Assembly (NCBI RefSeq): GCF_001426685.1
Contig: NZ_LMFB01000019.1
Span: 395,958-459,957, forward strand
DNA length: 64,000 nucleotides
Source: Rhizobium sp. Root483D2
Lineage (GTDB): Bacteria; Pseudomonadota; Alphaproteobacteria; Rhizobiales; Rhizobiaceae
Direction: 5' to 3'
Both the position numbers and the translations under genes were made by a program. The notes beneath the pieces are model-generated. The model worked only from the letters and a program-made list of their open reading frames with translations, searched no databases and had not been told where the DNA came from. Numbering within the stretch: position 1 is the stretch's first letter; each line of letters starts with the position of its first letter. This document shows, one piece after another, positions 17,009 to 27,704 of the stretch.

Positions 17009-17854
17009 TTATGCGGCTGCGCCATGCGCCGCGATGGCGCCGATGATCTGCGGCCAGTCGTTCCTGTGTAGCTCGTGCCCGCCACCCTCGATCCGCTCCA
17101 GTTTCGCGCCCGCGACGGCGTTTGCCAAAGCCTCGCCATGGGCGAGCGGAAAGATCGGGTCCGAGGTTCCATGAATGACGAGGAGGGGAACATGCAGGTC
17201 TGCTGCGGCCAGTTGCTTTTCATCGTCGCCGCCTTCCACCAGGAAGTGGTTGGTCGCGTTAACAAACGAAGGGGCCCGGTCCATGTCGTGCTCGATCAGC
17301 TGAAGTGCTGCCGCTTCGTCATGCGGATGGGCGGTGCTTGCTATCATGCGGACATCGCGCATCATGAAACCGGTGACGCTTTCGCGGTCGGTCCAGTCAA
17401 GCGTCTCGGCCGTGGCCGCGTGTGCGCTATACGCATCGGTGAAACCTGGCAAGCCGTCAATGCCAAGCGGGCTCGAACTTATGATTGTGAGCGTCCGGAC
17501 GCGGGCGGGATAGGACAGTGCAACGCGTTGCGCGATGAAGCCGCCCATCGACATGCCGATGATATCTGCGGTTTTGATCCTGTAACCGTCGAGAATTGCA
17601 ACGGCATCCTGCGCCATGTCTGAAAGCGTATAACCGGGCTCTCCAAGCGGATAGGTCGTGGACAGGCCCGTATCGCGATTATCATAGCGGATGACGAAAT
17701 GTCCGCGTGCGGCAAGTTGCTCGCAGAACTCCTCCGGCCACCACAGCATCGAGGCCATCGCCCCCATGATCAAAAGCAGGGCGGGGTCGGTGGGATGGCC
17801 GAATGCTTCGGTGGCAATCTCCACCTCGCCGCGCCTGATCGTCAAAACTGCCAT
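17009..17854 (-). CDS. Alpha/beta-fold hydrolase
   Basis: A 281-residue esterase/lipase-type enzyme. The nucleophile elbow is GMSMGG (Ser102), the acid is probably the Asp in GTSDPIFPL (about 230) and the base the His in GGGHELH near the end. An oxyanion region LLIMGAMASMLWW is seen at about 28-39. Substrate is unknown. It is transcribed against the tol genes and separates pal from cpoB, which are usually adjacent. No sign of a signal peptide, so it is probably cytoplasmic. Confidence 0.85.
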   Translation of the reverse strand: MAVLTIRRGEVEIATEAFGHPTDPALLLIMGAMASMLWWPEEFCEQLAARGHFVIRYDNRDTGLSTTYPLGEPGYTLSDMAQDAVAILDGYRIKTADIIGMSMGGFIAQRVALSYPARVRTLTIISSSPLGIDGLPGFTDAYSAHAATAETLDWTDRESVTGFMMRDVRMIASTAHPHDEAAALQLIEHDMDRAPSFVNATNHFLVEGGDDEKQLAAADLHVPLLVIHGTSDPIFPLAHGEALANAVAGAKLERIEGGGHELHRNDWPQIIGAIAAHGAAA

Positions 17855-18115
17855 ATCCTGCCTCCAGATTGCGAAATGAAACTGGTTGCATATTGAATTC
17901 AGTTTTTGGATTTGGCAAGAGGACTTTCGTCAGCGTGGTGGTTTCAATCGACGCGCGGCAGAAAGCTTGGACATTCGGGCTGCTCTTTCTTTTTTGTCAC
18001 ACTTTGACCGAACTCCGTTGCTTTTTGAGGCCAATTGGAAAACTGTGCGGAAATCATCCATCGACCGATTTGAACCGGTTCGGGTGAGAGTGGATAGATA
18101 AACAGGACACATGAC

Positions 18116-19111
18116 ATGAAACATTTTGTCGTGGCGGGATTGATCGGCCTGACTGCCTTTGCGGGCTTTGGACAGACAGTCACCGCCATGCCGCTTTCCG
18201 CGCTGTTTAACCGCGCAATTCACGGCGAAACCCAGTTGCCGGGGAACGCGCCGCTGCTCAAGGTCCAGTCGAGTGAGGTTGGACGCATCGGGCAGCTCGA
18301 GGAACAGATCCGCTCGCTCAACGGGCGTATCGAAGAGATGAGTTACCAGCTTCTGCAGATGCAGGAGCAGATCCGCAAATTCCAGGAGGATAACGAATTT
18401 CGTTTCCAGGAACTGGAAGGCGGCAAGTCGGGCTCCACCAAGAAGAGCCAGCTGGAAACACCACGCACCACCGATCAGGCTGCCGCGACTGCGCCGGCAG
18501 CCACCGATCAGGCAACAGCAACCGATCCCAACACAGGTTTGGGATCGGGTACCGTTGCCGGTGGCAATGCGGGCGCGCCGTCGGCGACGCTTGGCCAGAT
18601 CATCTTTGACGAAAACGGCAATCCCGTTGCGGCAAACCAGGATACGTCGAGCCTTGAATCCTCGCTTCCCGGCACGGATCAGGGGCTCAACCAGACGCCG
18701 GACACCCAGCAGCAGACGGCAGCACTCGACAATCCCGGCGATCTCTATCAGTCGGCCTATGGCCATGTGCTGACCGGCGATTACAGCCAGGCCGAAAACG
18801 AATTCCGCAGCTATCTCGAAGCGTTCCCGAAGGGCGAAAAAGCCGCGGATGCGAGCTTCTGGATGGGCGAAGCACAATATTCCCAAGGCAAGTTCAACGA
18901 TTCCGCCAAGACATTCCTGAATGCGCACCAAGCCTACAGCAAATCGCCCAAGGCTCCGGAGATGCTCTTGAAGCTCGGCATGTCGCTGGCGGCCCTCGAC
19001 AACAAGGACACAGCCTGCGCCACGCTGCGCGAGGTCAACAAACGCTACCCGAAAGCGTCACAGGCCGTGAAGGCCAAGGTGACCAGGGAACAGGGCCGTC
19101 TTGCCTGCTGA
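18116..19111 (+). CDS. cpoB: Tol-Pal system protein CpoB (YbgF)
   Basis: A 331-residue periplasmic protein: signal peptide (about 1-24), an N-terminal coiled coil (about 58-105, LEEQIRSLNGRIEEMSYQLL), a Thr/Ala/Gln-rich linker (about 110-205) and C-terminal TPR repeats (about 210-331, LYQSAYGHVLTGDYSQAENE). CpoB links outer-membrane constriction to peptidoglycan synthesis. The linker is longer than in E. coli. It overlaps the downstream tilS by 11 nt. Confidence 0.92.
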   Translation: MKHFVVAGLIGLTAFAGFGQTVTAMPLSALFNRAIHGETQLPGNAPLLKVQSSEVGRIGQLEEQIRSLNGRIEEMSYQLLQMQEQIRKFQEDNEFRFQELEGGKSGSTKKSQLETPRTTDQAAATAPAATDQATATDPNTGLGSGTVAGGNAGAPSATLGQIIFDENGNPVAANQDTSSLESSLPGTDQGLNQTPDTQQQTAALDNPGDLYQSAYGHVLTGDYSQAENEFRSYLEAFPKGEKAADASFWMGEAQYSQGKFNDSAKTFLNAHQAYSKSPKAPEMLLKLGMSLAALDNKDTACATLREVNKRYPKASQAVKAKVTREQGRLAC

Positions 19112-20465
19112 GGCGGACCGCGCCGCGCCGCACGCCGCTTTTAAGGCGGCACAACAATTTCTCTCCAGCTTCAAGACCCCCGGCATGATCCTCGCTGCCG
19201 TTTCCGGCGGCAGCGATTCAAAAGGCCTGCTGCTTGCGTTGCATGAAGCAATCACGCTCGGTGGCTTCTCCGCCTTTTCCCTGTCGGCCTGCACTGTCGA
19301 TCATGCGCTGCGGCCCGAATCCGCTGCGGAAGCAAACGCGGTGGCAGCATTTTGCGCGCAAAGAGGGATCGCGCACAGCGTTCGCCGCTGGCACGGCGAC
19401 AAGCCTGTGACCGGTATTCAGGCGGCAGCGCGGGCAGCGCGCTATTGCTTGCTTGCCGATGCCGCGCAGGAGATTGGCGCGATTTGCATCGTCACAGCCC
19501 ACACCGCCGACGATCAGGTCGAAACGATTGCCATGCGGCAGACACGGTCGGAGCCCGGCGCGCCTGGTCTCGCCGGAATGGCGGCCAGCGTTCTTGTCGA
19601 ACGCCGGGCCTGGGTTTTGCGGCCTTTTCTTGATCTGCACCGGACGGAGATCCGCGCCTTTCTGACCGCGAAAGGCGAGGGGTGGTTCGATGACCCGAGC
19701 AACGACAACCGGCAGTTCGAGCGTGTGCGCATGCGCCATGCCTTAGCCGGGAGCGGCTCGTCGCCTGCGGATATCCTTGCGGCCGGTCGAGCCCGGCTTG
19801 CCTCAAGCGAGCGTGCGGCGAAGCTGTTGTCCCGGCATGTCCAAGGGTTCGAAGGGCTGGTGGCACGCGTAGATCCGGCACTCTCGGCCAGGATGGACGA
19901 CCCAGACTGCGCGCGTGCGCTTCTGTCGCTCGCGTCCGTGGTCGGTGGCCGTGCGCATCTTCCCGGCCGGGAAACGGCTGGGCGGCTGGCTGCCTTTTTG
20001 AAATCGCCTGGGGGCGGACGGATGACGGCGGGGCGGGTGGTGTTCGATAATCGCAAATCGGGGCTCTATCTCTATCGCGAGGCAAGGGGGCTGCCGCATC
20101 TCGAGCTTCACCCCGGCGAACGCGCGCTGTGGGATGGCCGCTTTTTCGTCGAAAATACCGGTCGCGACCGGGTTGCCGTCCATGCTGGCGGCGAAACGGG
20201 TGCGTTGTGCGCGAGACTGATTGCCGCAGGCCTGCCCGAACCGGTGACCAAGCGCGCCGTCAAATCCGCGATCAGCTTCGGTGCGGTTGCGGCGTTCGCC
20301 GATCTCACCGATGTGCAGGCCGTAGTGCCGCCAACGCCCTTGGTGCAAGCCCATCTCGGCCTCTACGACACCTTTTTGCCGTGTTTCGACCTGATGATGG
20401 CCAATAGTATCGCCGCCCTCTTTGGCCGTGATGGCTATCCTGCTCCTCCCGTTCATGATGTTTGA
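19101..20465 (+). CDS. tilS: tRNA(Ile)-lysidine synthase TilS
   Basis: A 454-residue protein with the PP-loop ATP-binding motif SGGSDS at 35-40 and the downstream HTADDQVETI segment. TilS converts C34 of tRNA-Ile(CAU) to lysidine so that it reads AUA. The TTG start at 19101 lies inside the end of cpoB, leaving an 11-nt overlap; the next in-frame ATG (residue 29) would cut into the first beta-strand, so TTG is favoured. Essential in most bacteria. Confidence 0.93.
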   Translation: MPAEADRAAPHAAFKAAQQFLSSFKTPGMILAAVSGGSDSKGLLLALHEAITLGGFSAFSLSACTVDHALRPESAAEANAVAAFCAQRGIAHSVRRWHGDKPVTGIQAAARAARYCLLADAAQEIGAICIVTAHTADDQVETIAMRQTRSEPGAPGLAGMAASVLVERRAWVLRPFLDLHRTEIRAFLTAKGEGWFDDPSNDNRQFERVRMRHALAGSGSSPADILAAGRARLASSERAAKLLSRHVQGFEGLVARVDPALSARMDDPDCARALLSLASVVGGRAHLPGRETAGRLAAFLKSPGGGRMTAGRVVFDNRKSGLYLYREARGLPHLELHPGERALWDGRFFVENTGRDRVAVHAGGETGALCARLIAAGLPEPVTKRAVKSAISFGAVAAFADLTDVQAVVPPTPLVQAHLGLYDTFLPCFDLMMANSIAALFGRDGYPAPPVHDV

Positions 20466-20494
20466 CGGAAAAGTTGGGGTTTTGACGGAAAAGT
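20461..20494 (+). repeat. Two direct copies of a 14-bp sequence after tilS
   Basis: TTTGACGGAAAAGT occurs at 20461-20474 and 20481-20494, a 20-bp period. The first copy includes the tilS TGA (20463-20465). Two copies could be binding sites for a regulator of ftsH, or a simple local duplication. Confidence 0.8.
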
Positions 20495-20514
20495 CAGGTT
20501 CGTCTTGAGTTTGC

Positions 20515-20543
20515 CTTGGCAAGGCGGTTACGCAACCCTATGT
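20515..20543 (+). promoter_or_regulatory. Probable RpoH (sigma-32) promoter of ftsH
   Basis: CTTGGC at 20515-20520 and CCTATGT at 20537-20543 are 16 nt apart and resemble the alphaproteobacterial RpoH consensus (CTTG ... CYTATNT). The position leaves a leader of about 50 nt before the ftsH ATG. FtsH is a known heat-shock gene in related bacteria. The match is by eye. Confidence 0.55.
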
Positions 20544-20603
20544 TAGGCGCAAGAATGCAGCCACAAATCATTGCGGGTTGCGACAGAGGTTCCGGGGAGT
20601 TCG

Positions 20604-22544
<1,941 letters not shown>

Positions 22545-22904
22545 TCGGCACCTAGCCAAAAAACGAAATTGGACCGCCGCGCCGTCATGCGCGGCGGTTT
22601 TTCTTTGTCCCTGATGGCTCCGTGTTGGTAACGCGCTGTAATGAATTCTGATGATAGAACGGGATGCTGCCGCAGAAGATTTATGGCATGACGTAGCAAG
22701 GTCGCCCAAAAGGATGCGTCGGATTCTGGCGCAACTGCAGGCATAACTGAAAACCTGGGCGCTGTGGGAAAGCGGTCTCTTGCGAGGCCCCCGGCGACGG
22801 TTTTGTTGCAATGACCTTTTGGGCTTGAGGTTAAATCAAAGGCGATGTCGCCGGAAGCGCGCTCTGGGTGGGCGCCGGCACCCCTGATGAAAATTGGAGT
22901 TCTT
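22545..22904 (+). other. Intergenic region between ftsH and glmM (360 bp)
   Basis: The first 60 bp hold the ftsH terminator. The remaining 300 bp show no convincing small gene and carry the likely glmM promoter. An open frame from 22845 runs into glmM but has no RBS of its own. No riboswitch family could be recognised by eye. Confidence 0.5.
22573..22602 (+). terminator. Rho-independent terminator after ftsH
   Basis: A 10-bp GC-rich stem (ACCGCCGCGC at 22573-22582 paired with 22589-22598) with a CGTCAT loop, followed by TTTTTC. Located 28 nt after the ftsH stop. Confidence 0.88.
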
Positions 22905-24257
22905 ATGAAGCGCAGATATTTCGGCACGGATGGCATCCGCGGGCAGTCCAATGTCTTTCCGATGACGCCTGATCTCGCCATGCGGGTCGGTATCGCCGTC
23001 GGCACCATTTTCCGCAATGGCGCCCATCGTCACCGGGTGGTGATCGGCAAGGACACGCGCCTGTCCGGTTATATGCTGGAAAACGCGATGGTGGCCGGCT
23101 TTACTGCGGCCGGGCTCGATGTCTTCCTGCTCGGACCGATCCCGACCCCCGGCGTTGCGATGCTGACGCGGTCGCTGCGCGCCGATGTCGGCGTGATGAT
23201 CTCGGCTTCGCACAATCCGTTCGAGGACAATGGCATCAAGCTGTTCGGCCCGGATGGCTACAAACTCTCCGACGAGATCGAGGGGCAGATCGAAGACCTG
23301 CTCGACAAGGATATGACGGCACAGCTTGCCAAGTCGCAGGAAATCGGCCGGGCCAAGCGCGTCGAGGGCGACATCTACCGCTATATCGAACACGCCAAGC
23401 GCACCTTGCCGCGCGATGTGACGCTGCAGGGCTTGCGGGTTGCCATCGACTGCGCCAATGGTGCCGCCTACAAGGTCGCCCCTCTCGCTCTTTGGGAACT
23501 GGGCGCCGATGTCGTGACCATCGGCAACGAGCCGAACGGCATGAATATCAATCTCGACTGTGGCTCCACACATCCAGCAGCCTTGTCGCGCAAGGTGCAT
23601 GAGGTCCGGGCCGATATTGGCATTGCGCTGGATGGCGATGCCGACCGGGTGCTGATCGTCGATGAAAACGGCACTGTGATCGATGGCGATCAGCTGATGG
23701 CGGTGATCGCCAATAGCTGGGCCGACGACGGCGTGCTCAAGGGCAACGGTATCGTTGCGACCGTCATGTCCAATCTCGGGCTCGAGCGTTATCTTAACGG
23801 CCGTGGGCTGGATCTGCATCGCACCAAGGTTGGTGACCGGTATGTGGTCGAACACATGCGCCAGCACGGCTTCAATGTCGGCGGCGAGCAGTCCGGTCAT
23901 CTGGTGCTTTCCGATTTCGGCACGACCGGTGACGGTCTGGTTGCTGCGCTTCAGATCCTTGCCTGCGTCAAGCGCCAGGGCAAGACGGTCAGCGAGGTCT
24001 GCAACCGCTTCGATCCCGTGCCGCAGGTCTTGAAGAATGTCCGGGTATCGGCCGGCATGCCGCTTGAAAACGCCACCGTTCGCAAGGCCATTGCCGATGC
24101 GGAATCCGAACTGGCCAAAAACGGCCGCCTGCTGATCCGTCCGTCCGGCACCGAACCGCTGATCCGCGTCATGGCCGAGGGCGACGACCGGGCGCAGGTC
24201 GAGCGCATTGTCGATGAACTGGTCAGCGTCATCGGCGGCGCGCGCGACGTCGCCTGA
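22905..24257 (+). CDS. glmM: Phosphoglucosamine mutase GlmM
   Basis: A 450-residue alpha-D-phosphohexomutase. The phosphorylated serine is Ser102 in [13 protein letters not shown], the metal-binding loop is DGDADR in the middle, and the C-terminal phosphate-binding loop is [12 protein letters not shown]. It makes glucosamine-1-phosphate for peptidoglycan and LPS. Start ATG 22905 ([16 protein letters not shown]) is preceded by GGAG; upstream in-frame ATGs are rejected. In most bacteria glmM follows ftsH (often with folP between), as seen here without folP. Confidence 0.97.
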   Translation: MKRRYFGTDGIRGQSNVFPMTPDLAMRVGIAVGTIFRNGAHRHRVVIGKDTRLSGYMLENAMVAGFTAAGLDVFLLGPIPTPGVAMLTRSLRADVGVMISASHNPFEDNGIKLFGPDGYKLSDEIEGQIEDLLDKDMTAQLAKSQEIGRAKRVEGDIYRYIEHAKRTLPRDVTLQGLRVAIDCANGAAYKVAPLALWELGADVVTIGNEPNGMNINLDCGSTHPAALSRKVHEVRADIGIALDGDADRVLIVDENGTVIDGDQLMAVIANSWADDGVLKGNGIVATVMSNLGLERYLNGRGLDLHRTKVGDRYVVEHMRQHGFNVGGEQSGHLVLSDFGTTGDGLVAALQILACVKRQGKTVSEVCNRFDPVPQVLKNVRVSAGMPLENATVRKAIADAESELAKNGRLLIRPSGTEPLIRVMAEGDDRAQVERIVDELVSVIGGARDVA

Positions 24258-24283
24258 GCGCACTTCTCTAATAAGACTTGAAG

Positions 24284-24309
24284 AGACCGGGTTTTGCCCG
24301 GTCTTTTTT
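24284..24309 (+). terminator. Rho-independent terminator after glmM
   Basis: An 8-bp stem AGACCGGG/CCCGGTCT (24284-24291 with 24297-24304), loop TTTTG, then a run of T to 24309. It lies 27 nt after the glmM stop. Confidence 0.88.
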
Positions 24310-24488
24310 GTGCGTTGTTTAAAAAGCCGATGATGTTGCTTTCTGCAGCATGCAATTTCTTAACAGTTACGGTAAATTTTTGTAGTTAATCAGACCTTAA
24401 CCTTTCCTATTCATGATCAACATCAACACAATTTGTTGGAAGCCGGTCTTTCGGCTGACCAGGCAGCAAGAAGTATTGGAGTGTGGCC

Positions 24489-25310
24489 ATGAAGACTATT
24501 TTGATTGGCGTTGTTGCAGCTATGCTCGGCAGCACCGCAACCTTCGCCGCGGATTTTTATGAGCCGCCGATCGAGCAGCCCGTTTCCGAGCCGGTACAGC
24601 TGGCGGAAGCCAGCGGATGGTATCTGCGCGGTGATGTCGGTTATGCCTTCACCAAGCTTCGCGGCGCCAATTTCTACCAGGGTCCCGGCCGCTTTGTTCG
24701 CGATTTCGACGATGCCGATCTCGATGACAGCTGGACCGCAGGCGTCGGTGTCGGTTACCAGATCAACCATTATCTGCGCACCGACCTCACGCTCGACTAT
24801 CTCGGCAAGGCCGATTTCGATGGCTCGACGTCCGGCAGCTGCGGTGTTGCCGTGTCCTGCACCTCGCGCGATGTTTCGGCAATCGCAGCCTGGAGCCTGA
24901 TGGCCAACGCCTATGTCGATATCGGCACCTATGGCTCATTCACGCCCTACGTCGGCGCCGGCATCGGCGGTACGCAGGTCAGGTGGGACAAGCTGCGCAA
25001 TACCAGCTGCGAAACCGGCAACCCGGGCAATTGCGATCCGAGCTTCGAACATGACGGCCGCAGCAAGTGGCGCTTCACCTACGGCCTGATGGCCGGTACA
25101 GCGATCGATCTGACCTGCAACCTGAAGGCCGATGTCGGCTACCGTTTCCGCCATGTCCTCGCCGGCGATATGTTCGGCTATAACGCCAATAGCGGTCCAG
25201 GTCGCGACGAGGGCATCTATCTGCATGAAGCCCGCGCCGGTCTGCGCTATTCCTTCGGCGGTTGCGCGGAGGCCTATGTGCCGCCGGCCGAGCCGATCGT
25301 CTACAAGTAA
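24489..25310 (+). CDS. Omp25/RopB-like outer-membrane beta-barrel protein, copy 1
   Basis: A 273-residue protein with a cleavable signal peptide (about 1-20, STATFA-ADF) and an eight-strand-type barrel with alternating hydrophobic strands ending in an aromatic-terminated region (AGLRYSFGG), followed by a short extra tail. WYLRGDVGYAF and TPYVGAGIGGTQVRW are shared with the next gene. The ATG at 24489 is used rather than the in-frame GTG at 24483. Related proteins are major envelope porin-like proteins in rhizobia and Brucella. Confidence 0.8.
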   Translation: MKTILIGVVAAMLGSTATFAADFYEPPIEQPVSEPVQLAEASGWYLRGDVGYAFTKLRGANFYQGPGRFVRDFDDADLDDSWTAGVGVGYQINHYLRTDLTLDYLGKADFDGSTSGSCGVAVSCTSRDVSAIAAWSLMANAYVDIGTYGSFTPYVGAGIGGTQVRWDKLRNTSCETGNPGNCDPSFEHDGRSKWRFTYGLMAGTAIDLTCNLKADVGYRFRHVLAGDMFGYNANSGPGRDEGIYLHEARAGLRYSFGGCAEAYVPPAEPIVYK

Positions 25311-25332
25311 GCGCATCGCGCGATCCGTCACC

Positions 25333-25366
25333 AAAGGCCGTCCGGTTTCCGGGTGGCCTTTTCGTT
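25333..25366 (+). terminator. Rho-independent terminator after the first outer-membrane protein gene
   Basis: A 13-bp stem with two G-T pairs (25333-25345 with 25349-25361) closes a TTT loop, followed by TTTCGTTTTTT. Placed 23 nt after the stop. Confidence 0.85.
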
Positions 25367-25383
25367 TTTTGATGGATCCGTTT

Positions 25384-25415
25384 GGTTAAGAAGCATGCTT
25401 AACCTGAGGTTAACC
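25384..25415 (+). promoter_or_regulatory. Cluster of alternating TTAACC/GGTTAA elements upstream of the second outer-membrane protein gene
   Basis: GGTTAAG (25384-25390) and CTTAACC (25398-25404) form an inverted repeat with a 7-nt spacer. TTAACC (25399-25404) and GGTTAA (25408-25413) form another with a 3-nt spacer. A fourth TTAACC lies at 25410-25415. TTAA pairs in these positions resemble CtrA-type binding elements. A role in controlling the porin-like gene, or a DNA/RNA hairpin, are both possible. Confidence 0.4.
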
Positions 25416-25491
25416 GCTGGATGCGATGATCAGAGCATATGAACGCGGGCGGCGGGTTCTGCCGCTGTTACCAATTTCCAAGGACGGTACA

Positions 25492-26298
25492 ATGAAGTTG
25501 CGGCACACTCTCCTCAATGCATCTGCACTGATCCTGCTGTTTGCCGGCGGGCAGGTGATGGCTGCCGATTTTCTGGACGCGCCCGAGGTTAGCATTTCGA
25601 CCACAGATACAGTCGGCCAGGGTTTTTACCTGCGCGGCGATCTGGGTTACGCCGGATGGACGCGCGGTGGCGACCCATCGCTGCGACTGTTCGATGCCGG
25701 AACCGGCACGACCAATACCGCATCTTTCGACAATGATTTCGACCAGCCCTTTTCCGGCACTGTCGGCGTCGGATATCAGTTCAACGACATGTTCCGGGCC
25801 GATTTGACCGGAGAATATTTCGAGGGCGATGTCAGTGGACGTGGCCGGGCAAACATCCCTTGCGCCGGCGAGGCGCTCGGCACATCCTGCGGCGGCGGCC
25901 TTAATGCTGACTACAAGGCGATTGGTCTGATGGCCAATGGCTATGTCGATCTGGCGACGGTCGCTGGCCTGACGCCCTATGTCGGCGCCGGTCTCGGTGT
26001 CACGCAACTGCGCTGGAACGACGTTGCCCTGCGCACAAGCTGCGTCCCGGGAGCTGCAGCCTGCTCCGGTGCTGCCGCCGTCAACCAGACCTTCGACGGC
26101 GAAAGCAGCTGGCGCCTGACCTATGCGCTGATGGCCGGCGTGTCCTACAACATGACCGAGCGGCTGAAACTCGATGTCGGCTACCGCTACTCGCAGATCA
26201 CCGATGGCGACCTGTTCAACGGCAGCGATATTGACGGCCTCGACGACGGCCTCGGCCGCCACGAAATCCGCGCCGGTCTGCGCATGTCTCTTTGGTAG
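25492..26298 (+). CDS. Omp25/RopB-like outer-membrane beta-barrel protein, copy 2
   Basis: A 268-residue protein starting at ATG 25492 (MKLRHTLLNAS) after AAGGAC. Signal peptide ends near residue 24 (QVMA-ADF). The barrel ends in ...IRAGLRMSLW, a C-terminal aromatic typical of outer-membrane proteins. It is a diverged paralogue of copy 1, sharing FYLRGDLGYAGW, TPYVGAGLGVTQLRW and SWRLTYALMAG. The two genes are 181 nt apart in the same direction but separated by a terminator, so they are probably transcribed independently. Confidence 0.82.
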   Translation: MKLRHTLLNASALILLFAGGQVMAADFLDAPEVSISTTDTVGQGFYLRGDLGYAGWTRGGDPSLRLFDAGTGTTNTASFDNDFDQPFSGTVGVGYQFNDMFRADLTGEYFEGDVSGRGRANIPCAGEALGTSCGGGLNADYKAIGLMANGYVDLATVAGLTPYVGAGLGVTQLRWNDVALRTSCVPGAAACSGAAAVNQTFDGESSWRLTYALMAGVSYNMTERLKLDVGYRYSQITDGDLFNGSDIDGLDDGLGRHEIRAGLRMSLW

Positions 26299-26407
26299 CC
26301 AAAATAGCCGTTGCTCCGGCAATGCTTGCAGCGTCAAAAATCTTTCCGGAAACGACACATCATTCTTGACTTCCGGGCCTGTCCGCAATATCCACGGCGG
26401 CAGGCCA

Positions 26408-26445
26408 CGCCTCCCTAACGAGGTGCTTTCTATCTGGAAGGATAG
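26408..26445 (+). ncRNA. Candidate serC leader RNA structure
   Basis: Two consecutive hairpins end 5 nt before the serC ATG. The first is CGCCTC/GAGGTG (26408-26413 with 26420-26425; one G-T pair) with loop CCTAAC. The second is CTATC/GATAG (26430-26434 with 26441-26445) with TGGAAG in the loop, which covers part of the serC Shine-Dalgarno GGAAGGAT. A conserved serC leader motif is known upstream of serC-serA in alphaproteobacteria. I cannot compare the covariance model by eye, so identity to it is inferred. Confidence 0.5.
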
Positions 26446-26450
26446 CTTTG

Positions 26451-27629
26451 ATGACGACCCCTGCGACACCGGAATTGCGTCCGGCAAACACCCATTTTTC
26501 TTCTGGTCCCTGCTCCAAGCGCCCCGGTTGGTCGCTTGATGCGCTCTCTGATGCGGCCCTCGGGCGCTCGCACCGTGCCAAGGTTGGCAAGAGCAAGCTG
26601 AAGCAGGCGATCGATCTCACCCGTGAAATTCTGCAGGTTCCGGCGGATTACCGTATCGGTATCGTGCCTGCCTCCGACACCGGCGCCGTCGAAATGGCGC
26701 TCTGGTCGCTGCTCGGCCCGCGTGGCGTCGATATGGTCGCCTGGGAAAGCTTCGGCTCCGGCTGGGTCTCCGACGTCGTCAAGGAACTGAAGCTCCCCGA
26801 TACCCGCAAGTTTGTTGCCGATTACGGCAAGCTTGTCGATTTCTCTCAGGTCGATTTCGACCGCGATGTCGTCTTCACCTGGAACGGTACAACATCCGGC
26901 GTGCGGGTTGCCAATGCCGATTTCATTCCGGCTGACCGCAAGGGCCTGACCATCTGCGATGCGACGTCTGCTGCATTTGCACAGGACATCGATTTCGCCA
27001 AGCTCGATGTCGTCACCTTCTCCTGGCAGAAGGTTCTGGGCGGCGAGGGCGCGCATGGCATCCTCATCCTGTCGCCGCGTGCCGTCGAACGGCTGGAAAG
27101 CTATGAGCCTGCCTGGCCGCTGCCGAAGATCTTCCGCATGACCAAGGGCGGCAAGATCATCGAAGGCATTTTCCAGGGCGAGACGATCAACACGCCGTCG
27201 ATGCTTTGCGTCGAGGATTATATCGATGCGCTCACCTGGGCAAAGTCGCTCGGGGGCCTGAACGCCCTGATCGCGCGTGCCGATGCCAACGCGCAGGCCA
27301 TTCATGACTTTGTCGAGAAGACGGACTGGATCGCCAATCTGGCGGTCGATCCGGCAACGCAGTCCAATACGTCGGTCTGCCTGAAGATCGTCGACAAGGA
27401 CATTGCGGCTCTTGACGCTGCCGGCCAGGATGCCTTTGCCAAGGGCATGGTCGCGCTGCTGGAAAAGCAGGGTGTCGCCCATGATATCGGCGCCTATCGC
27501 GATGCGCCCTCCGGTTTCCGGATCTGGGCCGGTGCGACGATCGAGACCTCGGATATCAAGGCGCTGATGCCCTGGTTCGACTGGGCGTTTGCGACCCAGA
27601 AGGCGACGCTGTCTCAGGCAGCGGCCTAA
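26451..27629 (+). CDS. serC: Phosphoserine aminotransferase SerC
   Basis: A 392-residue PLP-dependent class V aminotransferase. The PLP lysine is in [14 protein letters not shown]. The N-terminal [15 protein letters not shown] is typical of the alphaproteobacterial/methanosarcinal SerC type rather than the E. coli type. It makes phosphoserine from 3-phosphohydroxypyruvate and glutamate. The start is ATG 26451 with GGAAGGAT 8 nt upstream (a TTG at 26448 is in frame). serA follows after 75 nt in the same direction. Confidence 0.95.
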   Translation: MTTPATPELRPANTHFSSGPCSKRPGWSLDALSDAALGRSHRAKVGKSKLKQAIDLTREILQVPADYRIGIVPASDTGAVEMALWSLLGPRGVDMVAWESFGSGWVSDVVKELKLPDTRKFVADYGKLVDFSQVDFDRDVVFTWNGTTSGVRVANADFIPADRKGLTICDATSAAFAQDIDFAKLDVVTFSWQKVLGGEGAHGILILSPRAVERLESYEPAWPLPKIFRMTKGGKIIEGIFQGETINTPSMLCVEDYIDALTWAKSLGGLNALIARADANAQAIHDFVEKTDWIANLAVDPATQSNTSVCLKIVDKDIAALDAAGQDAFAKGMVALLEKQGVAHDIGAYRDAPSGFRIWAGATIETSDIKALMPWFDWAFATQKATLSQAAA

Positions 27630-27638
27630 CCGGCTTTA

Positions 27639-27661
27639 GGCCGCGCCAACAGGGCGCGGCC
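27639..27661 (+). other. Perfect hairpin between serC and serA
   Basis: GGCCGCGCC (27639-27647) pairs with 27653-27661 over a 5-nt loop AACAG. No T-run follows, so it is more likely an mRNA-stability or partial attenuation element within a serC-serA transcript than a full terminator. Confidence 0.7.
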
Positions 27662-27704
27662 GTCCATCCCCATTCCCTTTTGACGAAACCAATGGAGGCC
27701 TCCC

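Noticed and set aside
20461-20494. Start of a CRISPR or tandem repeat array
   Set aside because: Only two copies of 14 bp with a 6-bp gap; no spacers or cas genes anywhere in the window.
22836-24263. 475-codon open frame opposite glmM
   Set aside because: The glmM reading is certain; the antisense frame has no domain.
27639-27661. Rho-independent terminator between serC and serA
   Set aside because: The stem is perfect but no T-run follows, and the two genes act in one pathway and are likely co-transcribed.
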